Source: Vreelandella nigrificans (GTDB lineage: Bacteria > Pseudomonadota > Gammaproteobacteria > Pseudomonadales > Halomonadaceae). From it: a stretch of 64,000 nucleotides of DNA. Shown one piece after another: positions 1 through 9,091 of this stretch (positions within the stretch are counted from its first letter, which is position 1; each line of letters opens with the position of its first letter). The DNA is taken from the NCBI RefSeq assembly GCF_002374315.1, contig NZ_NWUX01000007.1:120986-184985 (forward strand). Direction: 5' to 3'. A program made the translations under genes and the position numbers. The notes beneath the pieces were generated by a model, which had not been told where the DNA came from, ran no database searches, and saw only the letters and a list, made by a program, of their open reading frames with translations.

Positions 1-589
1 TATTTACTGTCGTGCTAGCAAGATGAAACGGTACTTGCCAATGCTGCTTGCAAAGTGCGGAGAGTACACCCAGGTAACCGGTTAGCCGATCACGATCGGC
101 ACATGTAAAACCTGCGTGCTGAGTTTCCGGACCACTTAATTTCCCCAGGTATATCACCAACCAATCCTCACCACCCAGTTGCAAGATAATGCATACCTCA
201 TCCTGCCAGCCCGTTTGCTGATTAAAACCCTGCTGATAAGTATCGCTAACGCGCTTAAATGGAGAGGTGTCTTCGATGCTAAAAACGCCTTGCTCTTGTT
301 GCTGGGCAAGCAGTAGCAAAAATGGGTCTTCCTGATAAGCATCCATCAAATAACGCTGGAACAGTAGTTCGCGCTGCTCCTGTAGGGAGTCGAACAGATA
401 AATAGGGTGTTTAGCGGGCCGGTAGCCCACTATAACAGTACAGTCGAAGGTAACTAATGTACGCAGAAGCTTGGTAAAATGTGAGGTAAAGTGGATAGTG
501 CGCAACGTACTGATGGCACCTGCGAGCGCTTGGTTAAGTTCGTTCGAAAACGTTATTTCCTGACTACGCACCGAGCTATCATTTGCCAT
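1..589 (-). CDS. LuxR-type transcriptional regulator, N-terminal part (cut by window edge)
   Basis: An open frame of 196 codons starts at 589 and runs off the left edge, so only the N-terminal part is visible and the C-terminal helix-turn-helix expected of LuxR regulators is not. The visible part resembles the sensor half of LuxR-type regulators, with a segment reading FDCTVIVGYRP followed by LFDSLQEQRELLFQRY and AYQEDPFLLLL. The ATG at 589 is preceded by GGAG at a six-base spacing; an in-frame ATG at 595 is the alternative but lies on that Shine-Dalgarno. It is divergent from the winged-helix gene at 661, with about 70 bases between them. The ligand is unknown. Family placement is a recollection of similar proteins, not a domain search. 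Confidence 0.65.
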   Translation of the reverse strand, partial: MANDSSVRSQEITFSNELNQALAGAISTLRTIHFTSHFTKLLRTLVTFDCTVIVGYRPAKHPIYLFDSLQEQRELLFQRYLMDAYQEDPFLLLLAQQQEQGVFSIEDTSPFKRVSDTYQQGFNQQTGWQDEVCIILQLGGEDWLVIYLGKLSGPETQHAGFTCADRDRLTGYLGVLSALCKQHWQVPFHLASTTVN

Positions 590-660
590 TACCATCTCCA
601 CCCCGCCGCTATGCTGGCTTCATCGTTTTACCGCTATTTTGCGCTTCAACAGGAGATTGC

Positions 661-963
661 ATGACCACCGCTTTAAGCAAAACCAAGTCGAGTTTTTACC
701 GCCGTCTATATATAGCGTACTTAATTGAGCAAGGTATCGCGAACGTGCCCGCATTAATTGAAGCCACCGGCATGCCTCGCCGTACAGCGCAAGACACTAT
801 CTCCTCGCTTGCGGAGCTGGATATCGAGTGCGTTTTCGAGAAAGACGAAGGCGAACGCCATAATATTGGTCACTACCAGATACGTGACTGGGGTGCGATA
901 GATCCTCGCTGGGTCGCTACAAATGCTGAACGACTTAAACAAACGCTTGGCTATTCGCCTTAA
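661..963 (+). CDS. Small winged-helix protein
   Basis: A 100-residue basic protein. The stretch YLIEQGIANVPALIEATGMP followed by RRTAQDTISSLAELDI reads as a winged-helix DNA-binding fold, with the recognition helix likely in the second segment, and the C-terminal part (HYQIRDWGAIDP) would form the wing. ATG 661 is preceded by AGGAG at 651-655; the frame is open further upstream to 583, but that longer start has no ribosome-binding site and would run into the divergent promoter. It converges with the copper ATPase gene and the two stop codons overlap by four bases. The target genes are unknown. It may be a regulator or a small DNA-associated protein. Confidence 0.75.
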   Translation: MTTALSKTKSSFYRRLYIAYLIEQGIANVPALIEATGMPRRTAQDTISSLAELDIECVFEKDEGERHNIGHYQIRDWGAIDPRWVATNAERLKQTLGYSP

Positions 964-3200
964 TTCAACTTATCTGAACCATTGCCTTCCGGCTCAGACC
1001 ATGCCAATCGCGCAGCGTTAAGCGTTACGCTTAATGAGCTTGCCGCCATGGCCAGCACAGCCACCAGCGGTGGTATCGCCATCACCACCACCAACCCCAG
1101 GGCCAGGGTGTTATAAAGTGCTGAGAAAATAAGATTTTGCACCATCACTCGGCGCGTGCGTTTAGCAATTCCAAGCAGCCGCACCACGCCACTGACCCCA
1201 GGGGTTAGCAGCTGAGCTGCTGCGCCCTCCCTAGCGGCTTCGCTTGCCTGCATAGGAACAACGCCAACCCCTGCTGCGGCTAAGCTGAGTGTATCGTTGA
1301 CACCATCCCCAACATAAAGCGTGGGAGATGGTAGCGCGGCTAGCAGTTTTGCCTTGGCTTCTGGCGAGCGCTGTGAGTAGCACGCTTCTTTCGGCAAGCC
1401 CACCTGCTGGCTCACCCAGTTCACTGGCCCTTGACGGTCCCCGCTAATCATCGCCAGCCCATAGCCCGACATTTGCAGCTGCCGTATTGTTACTTGGGCA
1501 TCGGTTACCGGCTGATCGGCCAGATAGAGAGTGGCTAACCACCCCTGACCATCGGCCACCACTACTTGAGAAGCAAAACCGTAAGCTGGATCCTGGGCGT
1601 TTATAGGCAATACTTGACCCTGTTGTTGCAGCTGGTGCTCAACCCAAACGGCACTGCCTAGCCACCACTGCTCACCGTTGCTGAAGGTAATACGCTGGCC
1701 TTCTCCCGGGATCTCTACTATCTCGGCAGGGTCAGGTTGCCCCCCATGCTCCCCTGATGGTTTTGCCCAGTGCAGTAGTCCATACGCTAGCGGATGCTCG
1801 CTATGTCCCACAGCGCTATATAGCATTTGCCGAAAAACGGCCTTGTCTTTGGAATTGCGCAGGGCGACATGCAGCATGCGGTGCTGCCCACGAGTTAATG
1901 TGCCGGTTTTATCGAATACGATCACATGCACTTTGGCGAGGGTTTCCAGTGCTGCGGGGTCACGTAGGGCAATCCCTTGTTGCATAGCTTGGCCGCTGCC
2001 TGCCAGACTGGCCAAGGGTACCGCAAGCCCCACCGCACAGGGGCAAGCCACTACTAACACCGACAGTGCGCGCACTATGGCATCTTCCCAACCTACGCCG
2101 AACAATATCGCAACAGGCAGCGTTAATCCCCCCAGCACAAGCGCAGCGGGGCTTAACCACGCAGCGAACCGCTCAGCCATGGTTTGCAATTCGCCCTTTT
2201 GTGCCTGAAAGCGGCGCATTTGCTCACACAGCTTATCGAGTCGCCGCTGCCCAGCGGGTGCAGTGACCCGAAGCATAAGGGGAGTTTCCACACCTAAATA
2301 GCGGCAGCCTGCATATACTTTCTGCCCACTAGCATAAAAGCGCGGCACACTTTCTCCGGATAGCATCGCACTATCTATCCATCCTGGTGTTTCCAGCGTG
2401 CCATCCAGCGGTATAGTTTCACCTGATGCCACTTCTATTTGTGCACCCAGGGGAATCTTTTCAACGGGCAAAGTTTCTCGCTGACTGTGTTGGCAAACAA
2501 CCACATCGACGCTGGGTAGCGCCAGCGAATCAAAGGCTCTCAAGCCCCGCTGTCTGCACAGGGTTTCTACTAGACGGCCAACGAGTAGCAGCACAATCAG
2601 CATCACGGCAGTGTCGAAGTAGACCTCCGCCGAACCACGCCATAGCAGCCCAACAGAAACTACCACCGCACCAATAACGCCTAAACTTACGAGCACGTCC
2701 ATACCTGGGCGCTTGGCGTGAAGCGTACGCCAACCCGCACGGTAAAACGGCAATCCTGAGTAAAGCACCACGGGTAATGAAAACGCCCCAGAGGCCCACG
2801 CCACTACACTTTCCACCTGATGGCTAGGCAGCGCACCGGCATATATCAACAGCGATGCCAGCATGGTCCACATACCAAACACTGCTCCTACAACTAACCG
2901 GAGCGTAAGGTAGCGACTCTCTTGCTCAAGGCGTGCATGGGCATCGCTAACGGCTTCAAGCTCGGTTAATTGGTAGCCGATACTAGCTACATGAGGGGCC
3001 AGCGCAACTAGCTGGATGGCGTCAGGATCGCCTTTCACCCATACCGTGGCGGTTGGGTAGTGAACGCTAACCTCTATAACTCCTGAAAGACGTTTAAGCA
3101 CTCCCTCCACAGCCAACGCGCAGCTGGTACACCACATACCGTGGAGGGTATAGAGCGGTGCCTCACTCCCCCTTTCGTGCTCAGCGACTTCTTTATGCAT
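960..3200 (-). CDS. Copper-transporting P1B-type ATPase (CcoI/FixI/CtpA-like)
   Basis: This inner-membrane ATPase moves copper across the membrane and probably supplies the oxidase encoded next to it. The 746-residue protein has one N-terminal heavy-metal domain with a CTSC motif (residues 24-27), the intramembrane CPC motif (VVACPCAVGLAVP) of copper pumps, an actuator SGES, the phosphorylated aspartate in DKTGTLT (D430), the SEHPL loop and GDGVNDT in the hinge. The single metal domain and the position in an oxidase cluster fit the CcoI/CtpA group, which exports copper for oxidase assembly, better than the detoxifying CopA group. It is the last gene of the minus-strand oxidase cluster, 15 bases after the small membrane protein. 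No cbb3 genes are in the window, so a role with the adjacent aa3-type enzyme is an inference. Confidence 0.9.
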   Translation of the reverse strand: MHKEVAEHERGSEAPLYTLHGMWCTSCALAVEGVLKRLSGVIEVSVHYPTATVWVKGDPDAIQLVALAPHVASIGYQLTELEAVSDAHARLEQESRYLTLRLVVGAVFGMWTMLASLLIYAGALPSHQVESVVAWASGAFSLPVVLYSGLPFYRAGWRTLHAKRPGMDVLVSLGVIGAVVVSVGLLWRGSAEVYFDTAVMLIVLLLVGRLVETLCRQRGLRAFDSLALPSVDVVVCQHSQRETLPVEKIPLGAQIEVASGETIPLDGTLETPGWIDSAMLSGESVPRFYASGQKVYAGCRYLGVETPLMLRVTAPAGQRRLDKLCEQMRRFQAQKGELQTMAERFAAWLSPAALVLGGLTLPVAILFGVGWEDAIVRALSVLVVACPCAVGLAVPLASLAGSGQAMQQGIALRDPAALETLAKVHVIVFDKTGTLTRGQHRMLHVALRNSKDKAVFRQMLYSAVGHSEHPLAYGLLHWAKPSGEHGGQPDPAEIVEIPGEGQRITFSNGEQWWLGSAVWVEHQLQQQGQVLPINAQDPAYGFASQVVVADGQGWLATLYLADQPVTDAQVTIRQLQMSGYGLAMISGDRQGPVNWVSQQVGLPKEACYSQRSPEAKAKLLAALPSPTLYVGDGVNDTLSLAAAGVGVVPMQASEAAREGAAAQLLTPGVSGVVRLLGIAKRTRRVMVQNLIFSALYNTLALGLVVVMAIPPLVAVLAMAASSLSVTLNAARLAWSEPEGNGSDKLN

Positions 3201-3215
3201 GGTGCAACAATACCT

Positions 3216-3572
3216 TTACAGGCAAGGGGGCACTCCAATAATAGGCAGCGCGACGAACACAACGCCAAGTGCGGAAAATAGATATAACCCCGCTGAAATT
3301 GCCGCATTGAACCGCCGTCGTCCCTGGTGCTGTTTCGCTGCCTGACAACACCACAAGGCGAGTGCTGCCAGCAAGGCAATGGTCAAAACGCTAACCAGCA
3401 GCAATCCCCCACTCAGTAGGGTAAATACGCCCTGTTCAGACGCGGGCGCCGCAGCTTCACAGGCTACCGCATGCCCGCCATAAACCGCGACAAACCAGAT
3501 ACACCATAGTGTTAAACCAATCACAAAGTGGAAGGGGTGAGTTAAACGCAAACGCTCCATCATTGATACCAT
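3216..3572 (-). CDS. Small membrane protein of the oxidase cluster
   Basis: A 118-residue protein with three likely membrane helices: HFVIGLTLWCIWFVAVYGG, then GGLLLVSVLTIALLAALAL, then a C-terminal segment around GLYLFSALGVVFVAL. Between the second and third lies a basic loop with QHQGRRR. The gene starts five bases after the stop of the subunit I-III gene, with GGAAG upstream, so it is co-transcribed and probably translated with it. The family is not recognised; it occupies the place where assembly factors or small subunits (CtaG, subunit IV) are often found, but it lacks a recognisable Cox11 or subunit IV sequence. A role in oxidase assembly or as an accessory subunit is only inferred from position. 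In-frame ATGs at codons 4 and 5 are possible starts. Confidence 0.65.
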   Translation of the reverse strand: MVSMMERLRLTHPFHFVIGLTLWCIWFVAVYGGHAVACEAAAPASEQGVFTLLSGGLLLVSVLTIALLAALALWCCQAAKQHQGRRRFNAAISAGLYLFSALGVVFVALPIIGVPPCL

Positions 3573-3577
3573 AGTGT

Positions 3578-6118
3578 TCAGCTTCCTATTACACGGGGCA
3601 GCACAGCTAGCGCACCCACCAGTACCCAGAAAGTAACCACGTTATAGCGCCATAGTTGTGCTACTACCACTGGTTCAAAAGGCGCATAGGCACCCACGTA
3701 ACCATAGCCTACGCGTAGCCCTTGCAGTACCGTCAGAATAACTGCCAAACCACCGTGAAACAGGGCGTATATAAGCCCGAACAACATTACTGCATCATGG
3801 CTGGTTTCAGTGGGTGATAAGTTGGCTCCATAGAGCGCCCAGCCAGTGAACACTACCTGCACAGCGCCTAGTCCACCAACCAAGTACAAACCAGCCCCCA
3901 AGCCCACATCACTTTTATGGCGAAGGCCACGTATCAGCTTTTCCATCACACCGCACCCTGCCGATACGGCAAGTCCTGCCGCCACCAACAAGCTTAAGGA
4001 GAGCGGTGAAATATCGGGCATACGCCACTCGGGCGACACGGTCCAGAGATAGAACCAGCCAAAGAGGTAGGAGAGGAAAAACGAGCCGTTGGCAATCAAG
4101 AAGATGGCCATCGCCCATACCCCAGGGCCATCCATTGTGCGTGAGTGCAGCGGCGGATCGCCAGGGGTTACAGCCGCTTCCGGCGCAGCTTTGGGATGCG
4201 TGCCATTTTCCCACGACCAACGCAGTAGAAAAACACCCGCAATCAGGACAAAGATACCTGCCAATGCATATACACGCACAAGGAGGCTAATACACACCAC
4301 GGCCAAGGCTAAAGCAGCAAACAGTGGCCACCATGAGTTACCCGGCAGGTGAATAATTTCGCGCACCTTGCCAGTAATTGGATCAGTTCCCCACATTTCC
4401 CTCCGGCCATGAGAGGCAACCGCCAACGAATGTTTGCCCTCAGCCATAGTGTAGGGAAGATTCGGGTCATCCCAGAGGGGGTGACGTGTCTCAACTTTCG
4501 GCAGGCTGACAAAGTTATAAGCACTTGGCGGCATGCTATTTGCCCATTCAAGCGTATCGGCATTCCAAGGGTTCTGTTTGGCAGGCTTGCCAAAGCGGAA
4601 GTGCAGCGCTATATCCAGCAAAACCATCGCTATACCTGCCGACATAACGAAGCTGCTTACCGATGAGAGCAAATTATAAATATCCCACCCCATACCGGTA
4701 TCGTAGGTATAAATGCGGCGTGGCATGCCCAACAGCCCTGTCCAGTGCATGATCAGGAAGGTGCCATTGAATCCTAGGAAGGTAAGCCAAAACCCCCAGC
4801 GGCCTAAATTTTCGGATGGCATACGCCCAGAGAATAGCGGCAGCCAGTAGTAAAGCCCGGCAATTAGCGGGAAGAACATACCGCCGACCAACACGTAATG
4901 CATGTGCGCTACAACAAAATGGGTATCATGCACTTGCCAATTAAACGGTACCAGCGCCAGCATCACGCCGGTTAAACCGCCACACACGAAGATAATTAAA
5001 AAGCCCATTACCCAGAGCATTGGCAGCTTCATTTTTGGCTTGCCAAGCCATAGTGTGGCAAGCCAAACGAATACTTGAATAGCAGTAGGCACAGCCACCA
5101 ACATACTGGCTGCTGAGAAAAATGCTTGAGCAAGCTGGGGTATGCCAACGGTGAACATATGGTGCACCCATAAGCCGAAGCTAATAAATCCCGTCACTAT
5201 AATGGCGAATACCACCCAGCCATAGCCAACAATGGGACGCCCAGCAAATACGGGTATCAGCGTAGAAATAATGCCCGCAGCAGGCAGGAAAATGATGTAC
5301 ACCTCTGGGTGGCCAAAAAGCCAAAACAAGTGTTGCCATAAGATAGGGTCACCGCCGCCGGCCACCTCAAAAAATGGCATCCCAACAGCACGCTCGAGTT
5401 CGAGCAAAATGCTGCCCAAAATCAAAGGAGGAAACCCCACCACAATCATTAGCGCCATAGCGAGGATGTACCAGGCAAATAGAGGCATCTTATGCAGTGC
5501 CATGCCCTGGGTGCGAGTACGTAAGATAGAGACTACAATTTCAACGCCTGCCGATAGTGCAGAGATTTCCACAAAGGTAATGCCCAGTAGCCAGAAGTCT
5601 GAGCCCAAATCGGGTGAAAATTCACTGCTACTTAGCGGCGTATACATAAACCAACCGCTGGACGGCGCCATTTCTAAAATCAGACTAGAGGTCAGAATGA
5701 TGCCGCCAAATAGGTAGCACCAATAGCCCAGCGAGGTCAGTCTGGGGCAGACCAAATCTCGAGCGCCGATCATCTTGGGGATCATGTAGATCGCTAACCC
5801 TTCCAACATGGGTATCGCGAATAGAAACATCATCACCGTGCCATGCATGGTGGTAACTTGGTTATAGATGTCCGGCGACATGAAGTCTTGATCGGGCATC
5901 GCCAGTTGGGTGCGCACCAGCATGGCAAGAATGCCGCCAATCAAGAAAAACACCATCCCAGTGACCATAAAGCGCAGGCCCAGCGTGGTGTGATTGACAA
6001 TCGTAAGGGCTTTAAGTCCTTTTGGATTCCCCCAAATCTCATGCAGATCATCATGCAACTGTTGAGGATCTTGCTTGGCAGCGGCTTGATTTACTGTATT
6101 TGTGGAGTCTGTACTCAT
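3578..6118 (-). CDS. Cytochrome c oxidase subunit I-III fusion (aa3-type)
   Basis: The catalytic subunit of a haem-copper oxidase, reducing oxygen to water and pumping protons across the inner membrane. The 846-residue protein carries the subunit I signature in residues about 40-530: GHPEVY for the CuB histidine and cross-linked tyrosine, WVHHMF for the two further CuB histidines and HDTHFVVAHMHY with the haem ligands. From about residue 640 a second set of membrane helices (AIFLIANGSFFLSYLFGWFY onward) corresponds to subunit III, so both are one polypeptide. ATG 6118 was chosen because it overlaps the subunit II stop as ATGA; a frame seven codons longer is open but lies inside subunit II. 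The separate subunit III gene is therefore absent. Copper supply probably comes from the ATPase two genes downstream. Confidence 0.93.
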   Translation of the reverse strand: MSTDSTNTVNQAAAKQDPQQLHDDLHEIWGNPKGLKALTIVNHTTLGLRFMVTGMVFFLIGGILAMLVRTQLAMPDQDFMSPDIYNQVTTMHGTVMMFLFAIPMLEGLAIYMIPKMIGARDLVCPRLTSLGYWCYLFGGIILTSSLILEMAPSSGWFMYTPLSSSEFSPDLGSDFWLLGITFVEISALSAGVEIVVSILRTRTQGMALHKMPLFAWYILAMALMIVVGFPPLILGSILLELERAVGMPFFEVAGGGDPILWQHLFWLFGHPEVYIIFLPAAGIISTLIPVFAGRPIVGYGWVVFAIIVTGFISFGLWVHHMFTVGIPQLAQAFFSAASMLVAVPTAIQVFVWLATLWLGKPKMKLPMLWVMGFLIIFVCGGLTGVMLALVPFNWQVHDTHFVVAHMHYVLVGGMFFPLIAGLYYWLPLFSGRMPSENLGRWGFWLTFLGFNGTFLIMHWTGLLGMPRRIYTYDTGMGWDIYNLLSSVSSFVMSAGIAMVLLDIALHFRFGKPAKQNPWNADTLEWANSMPPSAYNFVSLPKVETRHPLWDDPNLPYTMAEGKHSLAVASHGRREMWGTDPITGKVREIIHLPGNSWWPLFAALALAVVCISLLVRVYALAGIFVLIAGVFLLRWSWENGTHPKAAPEAAVTPGDPPLHSRTMDGPGVWAMAIFLIANGSFFLSYLFGWFYLWTVSPEWRMPDISPLSLSLLVAAGLAVSAGCGVMEKLIRGLRHKSDVGLGAGLYLVGGLGAVQVVFTGWALYGANLSPTETSHDAVMLFGLIYALFHGGLAVILTVLQGLRVGYGYVGAYAPFEPVVVAQLWRYNVVTFWVLVGALAVLPRVIGS

Positions 6119-7176
6119 GGGCTCAAAGTCTCCAACCAAGCACCCAGGGCATCCAGGGTGTCCGTGTCCATATCGCCATGCGATGGCATTCTATTCCCAG
6201 GCTTGAGCGTTTGATGGTGCTTAAGCCACTGACTCACAGCACCCTCCTCCATCACCATCACCCCTGCTCCTAAAGTGGCACGGCTACCGATATCGGATAA
6301 ATCTGGGCCAATATTGCCACTACTTACTCCTGCCACTTGATGACAGCTGGCACAGTGCGTCCTGAAGGCGTCACGCACCTCCTCCTGGTCGGCATCAGCC
6401 GTGGCTAGAGCGCTCAGCTGCTCATCTTGCCGAGCACCTAGCCAAGCGTCGTACTCCTCTCTGGGGAGCGACTCAACATGCAGATGCATGTGGGCATGAC
6501 CAACACCGCAAAGCTCCGCACACTGCGCACCAAAAACAGCAGGTATATCTGCTTCTAAACGAATCCTGTTGACACGCCCAGGGATCATATCGATTTTCCC
6601 TCCTAAGCGTGGTATCCAGAATCCATGAATCACATCTGCACCACTAACATTAAAATCAACCGGCTCGCCCACGGGCATGACCAAATGATTTGCGGTCACC
6701 ACTTCTCCCCCTTCGGCGTTGGGGTAGCGCACCTCAAACCACCACTGGTGGCCAATTACCTCAATGACTTCCGCTGGCTCCCCCAGCGGCAACATGCGCT
6801 GTCCAGCAGGTACACCAAAAGCTAATAATGCAGTGATGCTGGCTACAGGCAACACAATGCCACCGCCTATAATCCAACGGCGAGCAATACCGCGCTCCTG
6901 AGCAGCTGTTCGTGTGACCTCTCTTGGCTTAAAGGCATACAGCCATAATACGGTGACCACGATAAGTACAACCGCACTAAAACTGAGCATGATCCACCAA
7001 ATTAACGTCACATCACGCGCAGCTTGCCCAGCAGGGTCTAAAATAGACTTATCACCCGAGCACCCTGCGGTAAACCCGGCAATGACAATCACCGCTATAA
7101 GGGCGATTAGGTTGACCCTCCGGCTCGATACGCGTTGAATATTCGACAAGATCGTGTAGCTGTTGCGTTCCCTCAT
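6115..7176 (-). CDS. Cytochrome c oxidase subunit II with fused cytochrome c domain (caa3-type)
   Basis: Subunit II receives electrons through its CuA centre and passes them to subunit I. The 353-residue protein begins with a lipoprotein-like signal (FTAGCSGDKS), has a second membrane helix (LSFSAVVLIVVTVLWLY) and a periplasmic cupredoxin domain whose CuA ligands appear as HGFW and CAELCGVGHAHMH. The C-terminal quarter is a cytochrome c domain with the haem-binding CASCH and a methionine candidate in NRMPSHGD. This makes it a caa3-type subunit able to take electrons without a separate soluble cytochrome c at the last step. It is the first gene of the oxidase cluster and is translationally coupled to the subunit I-III gene. 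The start overlaps no other real gene. Confidence 0.93.
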   Translation of the reverse strand: MRERNSYTILSNIQRVSSRRVNLIALIAVIVIAGFTAGCSGDKSILDPAGQAARDVTLIWWIMLSFSAVVLIVVTVLWLYAFKPREVTRTAAQERGIARRWIIGGGIVLPVASITALLAFGVPAGQRMLPLGEPAEVIEVIGHQWWFEVRYPNAEGGEVVTANHLVMPVGEPVDFNVSGADVIHGFWIPRLGGKIDMIPGRVNRIRLEADIPAVFGAQCAELCGVGHAHMHLHVESLPREEYDAWLGARQDEQLSALATADADQEEVRDAFRTHCASCHQVAGVSSGNIGPDLSDIGSRATLGAGVMVMEEGAVSQWLKHHQTLKPGNRMPSHGDMDTDTLDALGAWLETLSP

Positions 7177-7212
7177 TTGCTATTTCCCTTTGTCTGCCCA
7201 CAGGAAGTGACT

Positions 7213-7671
7213 ATGACACCTACTCCCCAACGATCAATCAAAAGCCGAGCCTCTCTGGCTGGCCATCCACTGCATCCAGTAATGATCCACTTTCCTGTGG
7301 CCGCCTTGATGGCGCTGGTTGCCAGTGACTTGGCTTACTGGTACACCAGCGACCCCTTCTGGCTGCGCAGCGGCCTTTGGTTGGCTGGTGTGGGGGCTTT
7401 TGGTGGCTGGATTGCGTCCATCGCCGGGATCATTGACCTGGTCACCGTCTCGCGTATCCGCCGCCTGATCACTGGTTGGAGCCATGCGATTGTGGCCGTT
7501 GTAATGCTCTCGCTGGCGTCGCTTAACTGGCTGCTGCGCCTTAATGAGCCAAGTGCCATTCTGCCCTGGGGGTTTGCAATATCGTTGCTCACTGCTGCGC
7601 TTATCGCGCTGGCGGGCTGGCTCGGCGGACAGTTGGTTTATGAGCACGCTGTAGGGGTAGATGTGGATTAA
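7213..7671 (+). CDS. DUF2231 family membrane protein
   Basis: A 152-residue protein with four likely membrane helices and the family hallmark HPLHPVMIHFPVA near the N-terminus, followed by an aspartate- and tyrosine-rich helix (ASDLAYWY). DUF2231 proteins are predicted membrane proteins that often lie beside oxidase or cytochrome genes; their chemistry is not established. ATG 7213 has AGGAAG at 7202-7207. The frame extends upstream to 7135, but that would overlap the divergent subunit II gene. It reads away from the oxidase cluster, so the roughly 35-base gap between the two starts must hold both promoters or parts of them. A haem or quinone role is possible but not shown by the sequence. Confidence 0.85.
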   Translation: MTPTPQRSIKSRASLAGHPLHPVMIHFPVAALMALVASDLAYWYTSDPFWLRSGLWLAGVGAFGGWIASIAGIIDLVTVSRIRRLITGWSHAIVAVVMLSLASLNWLLRLNEPSAILPWGFAISLLTAALIALAGWLGGQLVYEHAVGVDVD

Positions 7672-7707
7672 TGGCGCCACTTGGTAAACGAAGCTCTTCA
7701 TAACCAT

Positions 7708-8133
7708 TTAGCTCCAGTCCAGTGGTTTGGCTAGCACAAACCCCAGCACGCCTAAAATACCCGCCACAGCCAACAATAAAGCAAGCAACATGGCAGCTTT
7801 CACACCTTTATAAATGCCCATTTCCAAACGCAAAATTAACCAGCCAAAGCAACCGTGAGCAGCCACCATCAACACCACGGCAACAAGCTTGAAAATTAAC
7901 CAGCCACCTAAAAGACCGTTTAACAAAAATAGTAAGGTACCCGATGCAATCGCTGCGAGCGCTGCGGGAGTGGCAATCGAGTTGTAGAAGAAGCGCGGCA
8001 TGGGTGGCGTGCCCTGGGCAAAGCCAGAGTCTTTGCGAAGCTGCAAGGCATGACTAAGCAGAGCTGGTAAATACAGCAAGGCACCGCACCAGATCACTAG
8101 CGCGGCTATATGGAGCAGTTTTAGCCAGGGCAT
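7708..8133 (-). CDS. CopD/HemJ-like four-helix membrane protein
   Basis: A 141-residue inner-membrane protein with four helices. The first has LKLLHIAALVIWCGALLYLP, a pattern with a conserved histidine shared by the CopD superfamily and by HemJ-type protoporphyrinogen oxidases; a further histidine is in VVLMVAAHGCFG on the third helix. Full HemJ has an arginine-rich pattern that I cannot confirm here, so a haem-related function is only one possibility and copper transport another. ATG 8133 is preceded by AAGGAAG. It converges with the DUF2231 gene and sits at the end of the oxidase neighbourhood, which is consistent with either copper handling or haem supply. Confidence 0.75.
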   Translation of the reverse strand: MPWLKLLHIAALVIWCGALLYLPALLSHALQLRKDSGFAQGTPPMPRFFYNSIATPAALAAIASGTLLFLLNGLLGGWLIFKLVAVVLMVAAHGCFGWLILRLEMGIYKGVKAAMLLALLLAVAGILGVLGFVLAKPLDWS

Positions 8134-8209
8134 TGCGGCTTCCTTGCGTTGCGTTGGGGTGGTCTACTCCCCTTAACCTTAGTCAACGTACATCGCTCTG
8201 GCTAGCCGT

Positions 8210-9091
8210 TTAACTTACCAAAACCTCGTAACCTGTGAATTTACGAAGGTTAATAACACCTGTATCAAACATGAGGTATTGCCCTTTAACACCTTGTAAA
8301 ACGCCTTCGACTTGGGGGTTTTTATCAAAGTTATGCGAGACTACCTTGCTTGGGAACGTCTCGACGGGATAGTTAAAATAGAATGGCTGATCATGCAACG
8401 TACGAATGGCGTCAGCGCCATGTGCCTCTCGCAGCTGAGCTAATCCATCGGCTAGTTCTGTGAAAAGCCGGTCGCGCTCTGCAGCTAAGTCCAACAATTC
8501 CACTTCACCTTTAAGCATGGTGCGCCAGTTGGTGCGATCAGCTACTCGCTCTTTAAACAGCATCTCTACAAGGCCAGACTGTTGGCGAGTATCCACCTCC
8601 AGAATAGGAAGAGCCTGAATAGCACCCTGGTCAAGCCAGCGGGTTGGCATCTGTTTTTTCCGTGTAATACCAACCTTCAGCCCTGATGAGTTCGCCAAAT
8701 AGACAATATGCGGCTGAAAGCAGTGTTTTTCGCCCCACTCAGGTTCGCGACAGGTCCCCAGGTGGTAGTGGCAAGTTTCTGGCTTCATGATACAAGTGTC
8801 GCACTGGGCTAAGCGCTTAAAACAGGGGTAGCAATAACCTTGGGCAAAGCTTTTTTTAGTTGCCCGACCACAGTGCGTACAAGCAATAGCTCCGCTCCAA
8901 GCAAGGCTAAATCGGTCACCAATACGCTCGTTAAGTAAAATACGCTGCTCACCTGCGCGCAGATGGTAAATCACCGCCTCATCAGGGTTAGCTGGCAATG
9001 CTGCTGCCATTTTGCTTAAACAGCCCTGGGCAGTTGATGACGGGGTAATCGGAGACTGGTCAGCAAACAGACTATCAGTCACGAGTGGCAT
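8210..9091 (-). CDS. DUF2797 zinc-binding protein
   Basis: A 293-residue protein rich in paired cysteines: CTHCGR, CYPCFKR, CDTCIMKPETC and GTCREPEWGEKHC, which together look like two or more zinc-binding knuckles over roughly residues 72-125. The remainder, including VYLANSSGLKVGITRK, matches the DUF2797 pattern as I recall it. This GIY-YIG-like motif suggests a nuclease-type fold, but no catalytic function is known. The start at 9091 overlaps the end of the DUF1315 gene by 17 bases, and an in-frame ATG at 9010 would avoid that; the longer form was kept because coupling is common in this gene pair. It is the last gene of a three-gene minus-strand operon. Confidence 0.8.
   Translation of the reverse strand: MPLVTDSLFADQSPITPSSTAQGCLSKMAAALPANPDEAVIYHLRAGEQRILLNERIGDRFSLAWSGAIACTHCGRATKKSFAQGYCYPCFKRLAQCDTCIMKPETCHYHLGTCREPEWGEKHCFQPHIVYLANSSGLKVGITRKKQMPTRWLDQGAIQALPILEVDTRQQSGLVEMLFKERVADRTNWRTMLKGEVELLDLAAERDRLFTELADGLAQLREAHGADAIRTLHDQPFYFNYPVETFPSKVVSHNFDKNPQVEGVLQGVKGQYLMFDTGVINLRKFTGYEVLVS

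Noticed and set aside
1678..2208. A 176-codon plus-strand frame opposite the copper ATPase
   Set aside because: The opposite strand encodes a complete P-type ATPase with all motifs; this frame has no ribosome-binding site and no family features.
5232..5717. A 161-codon plus-strand frame opposite the oxidase subunit I region
   Set aside because: It is antisense to conserved haem-copper oxidase sequence and has a composition typical of a shadow frame.
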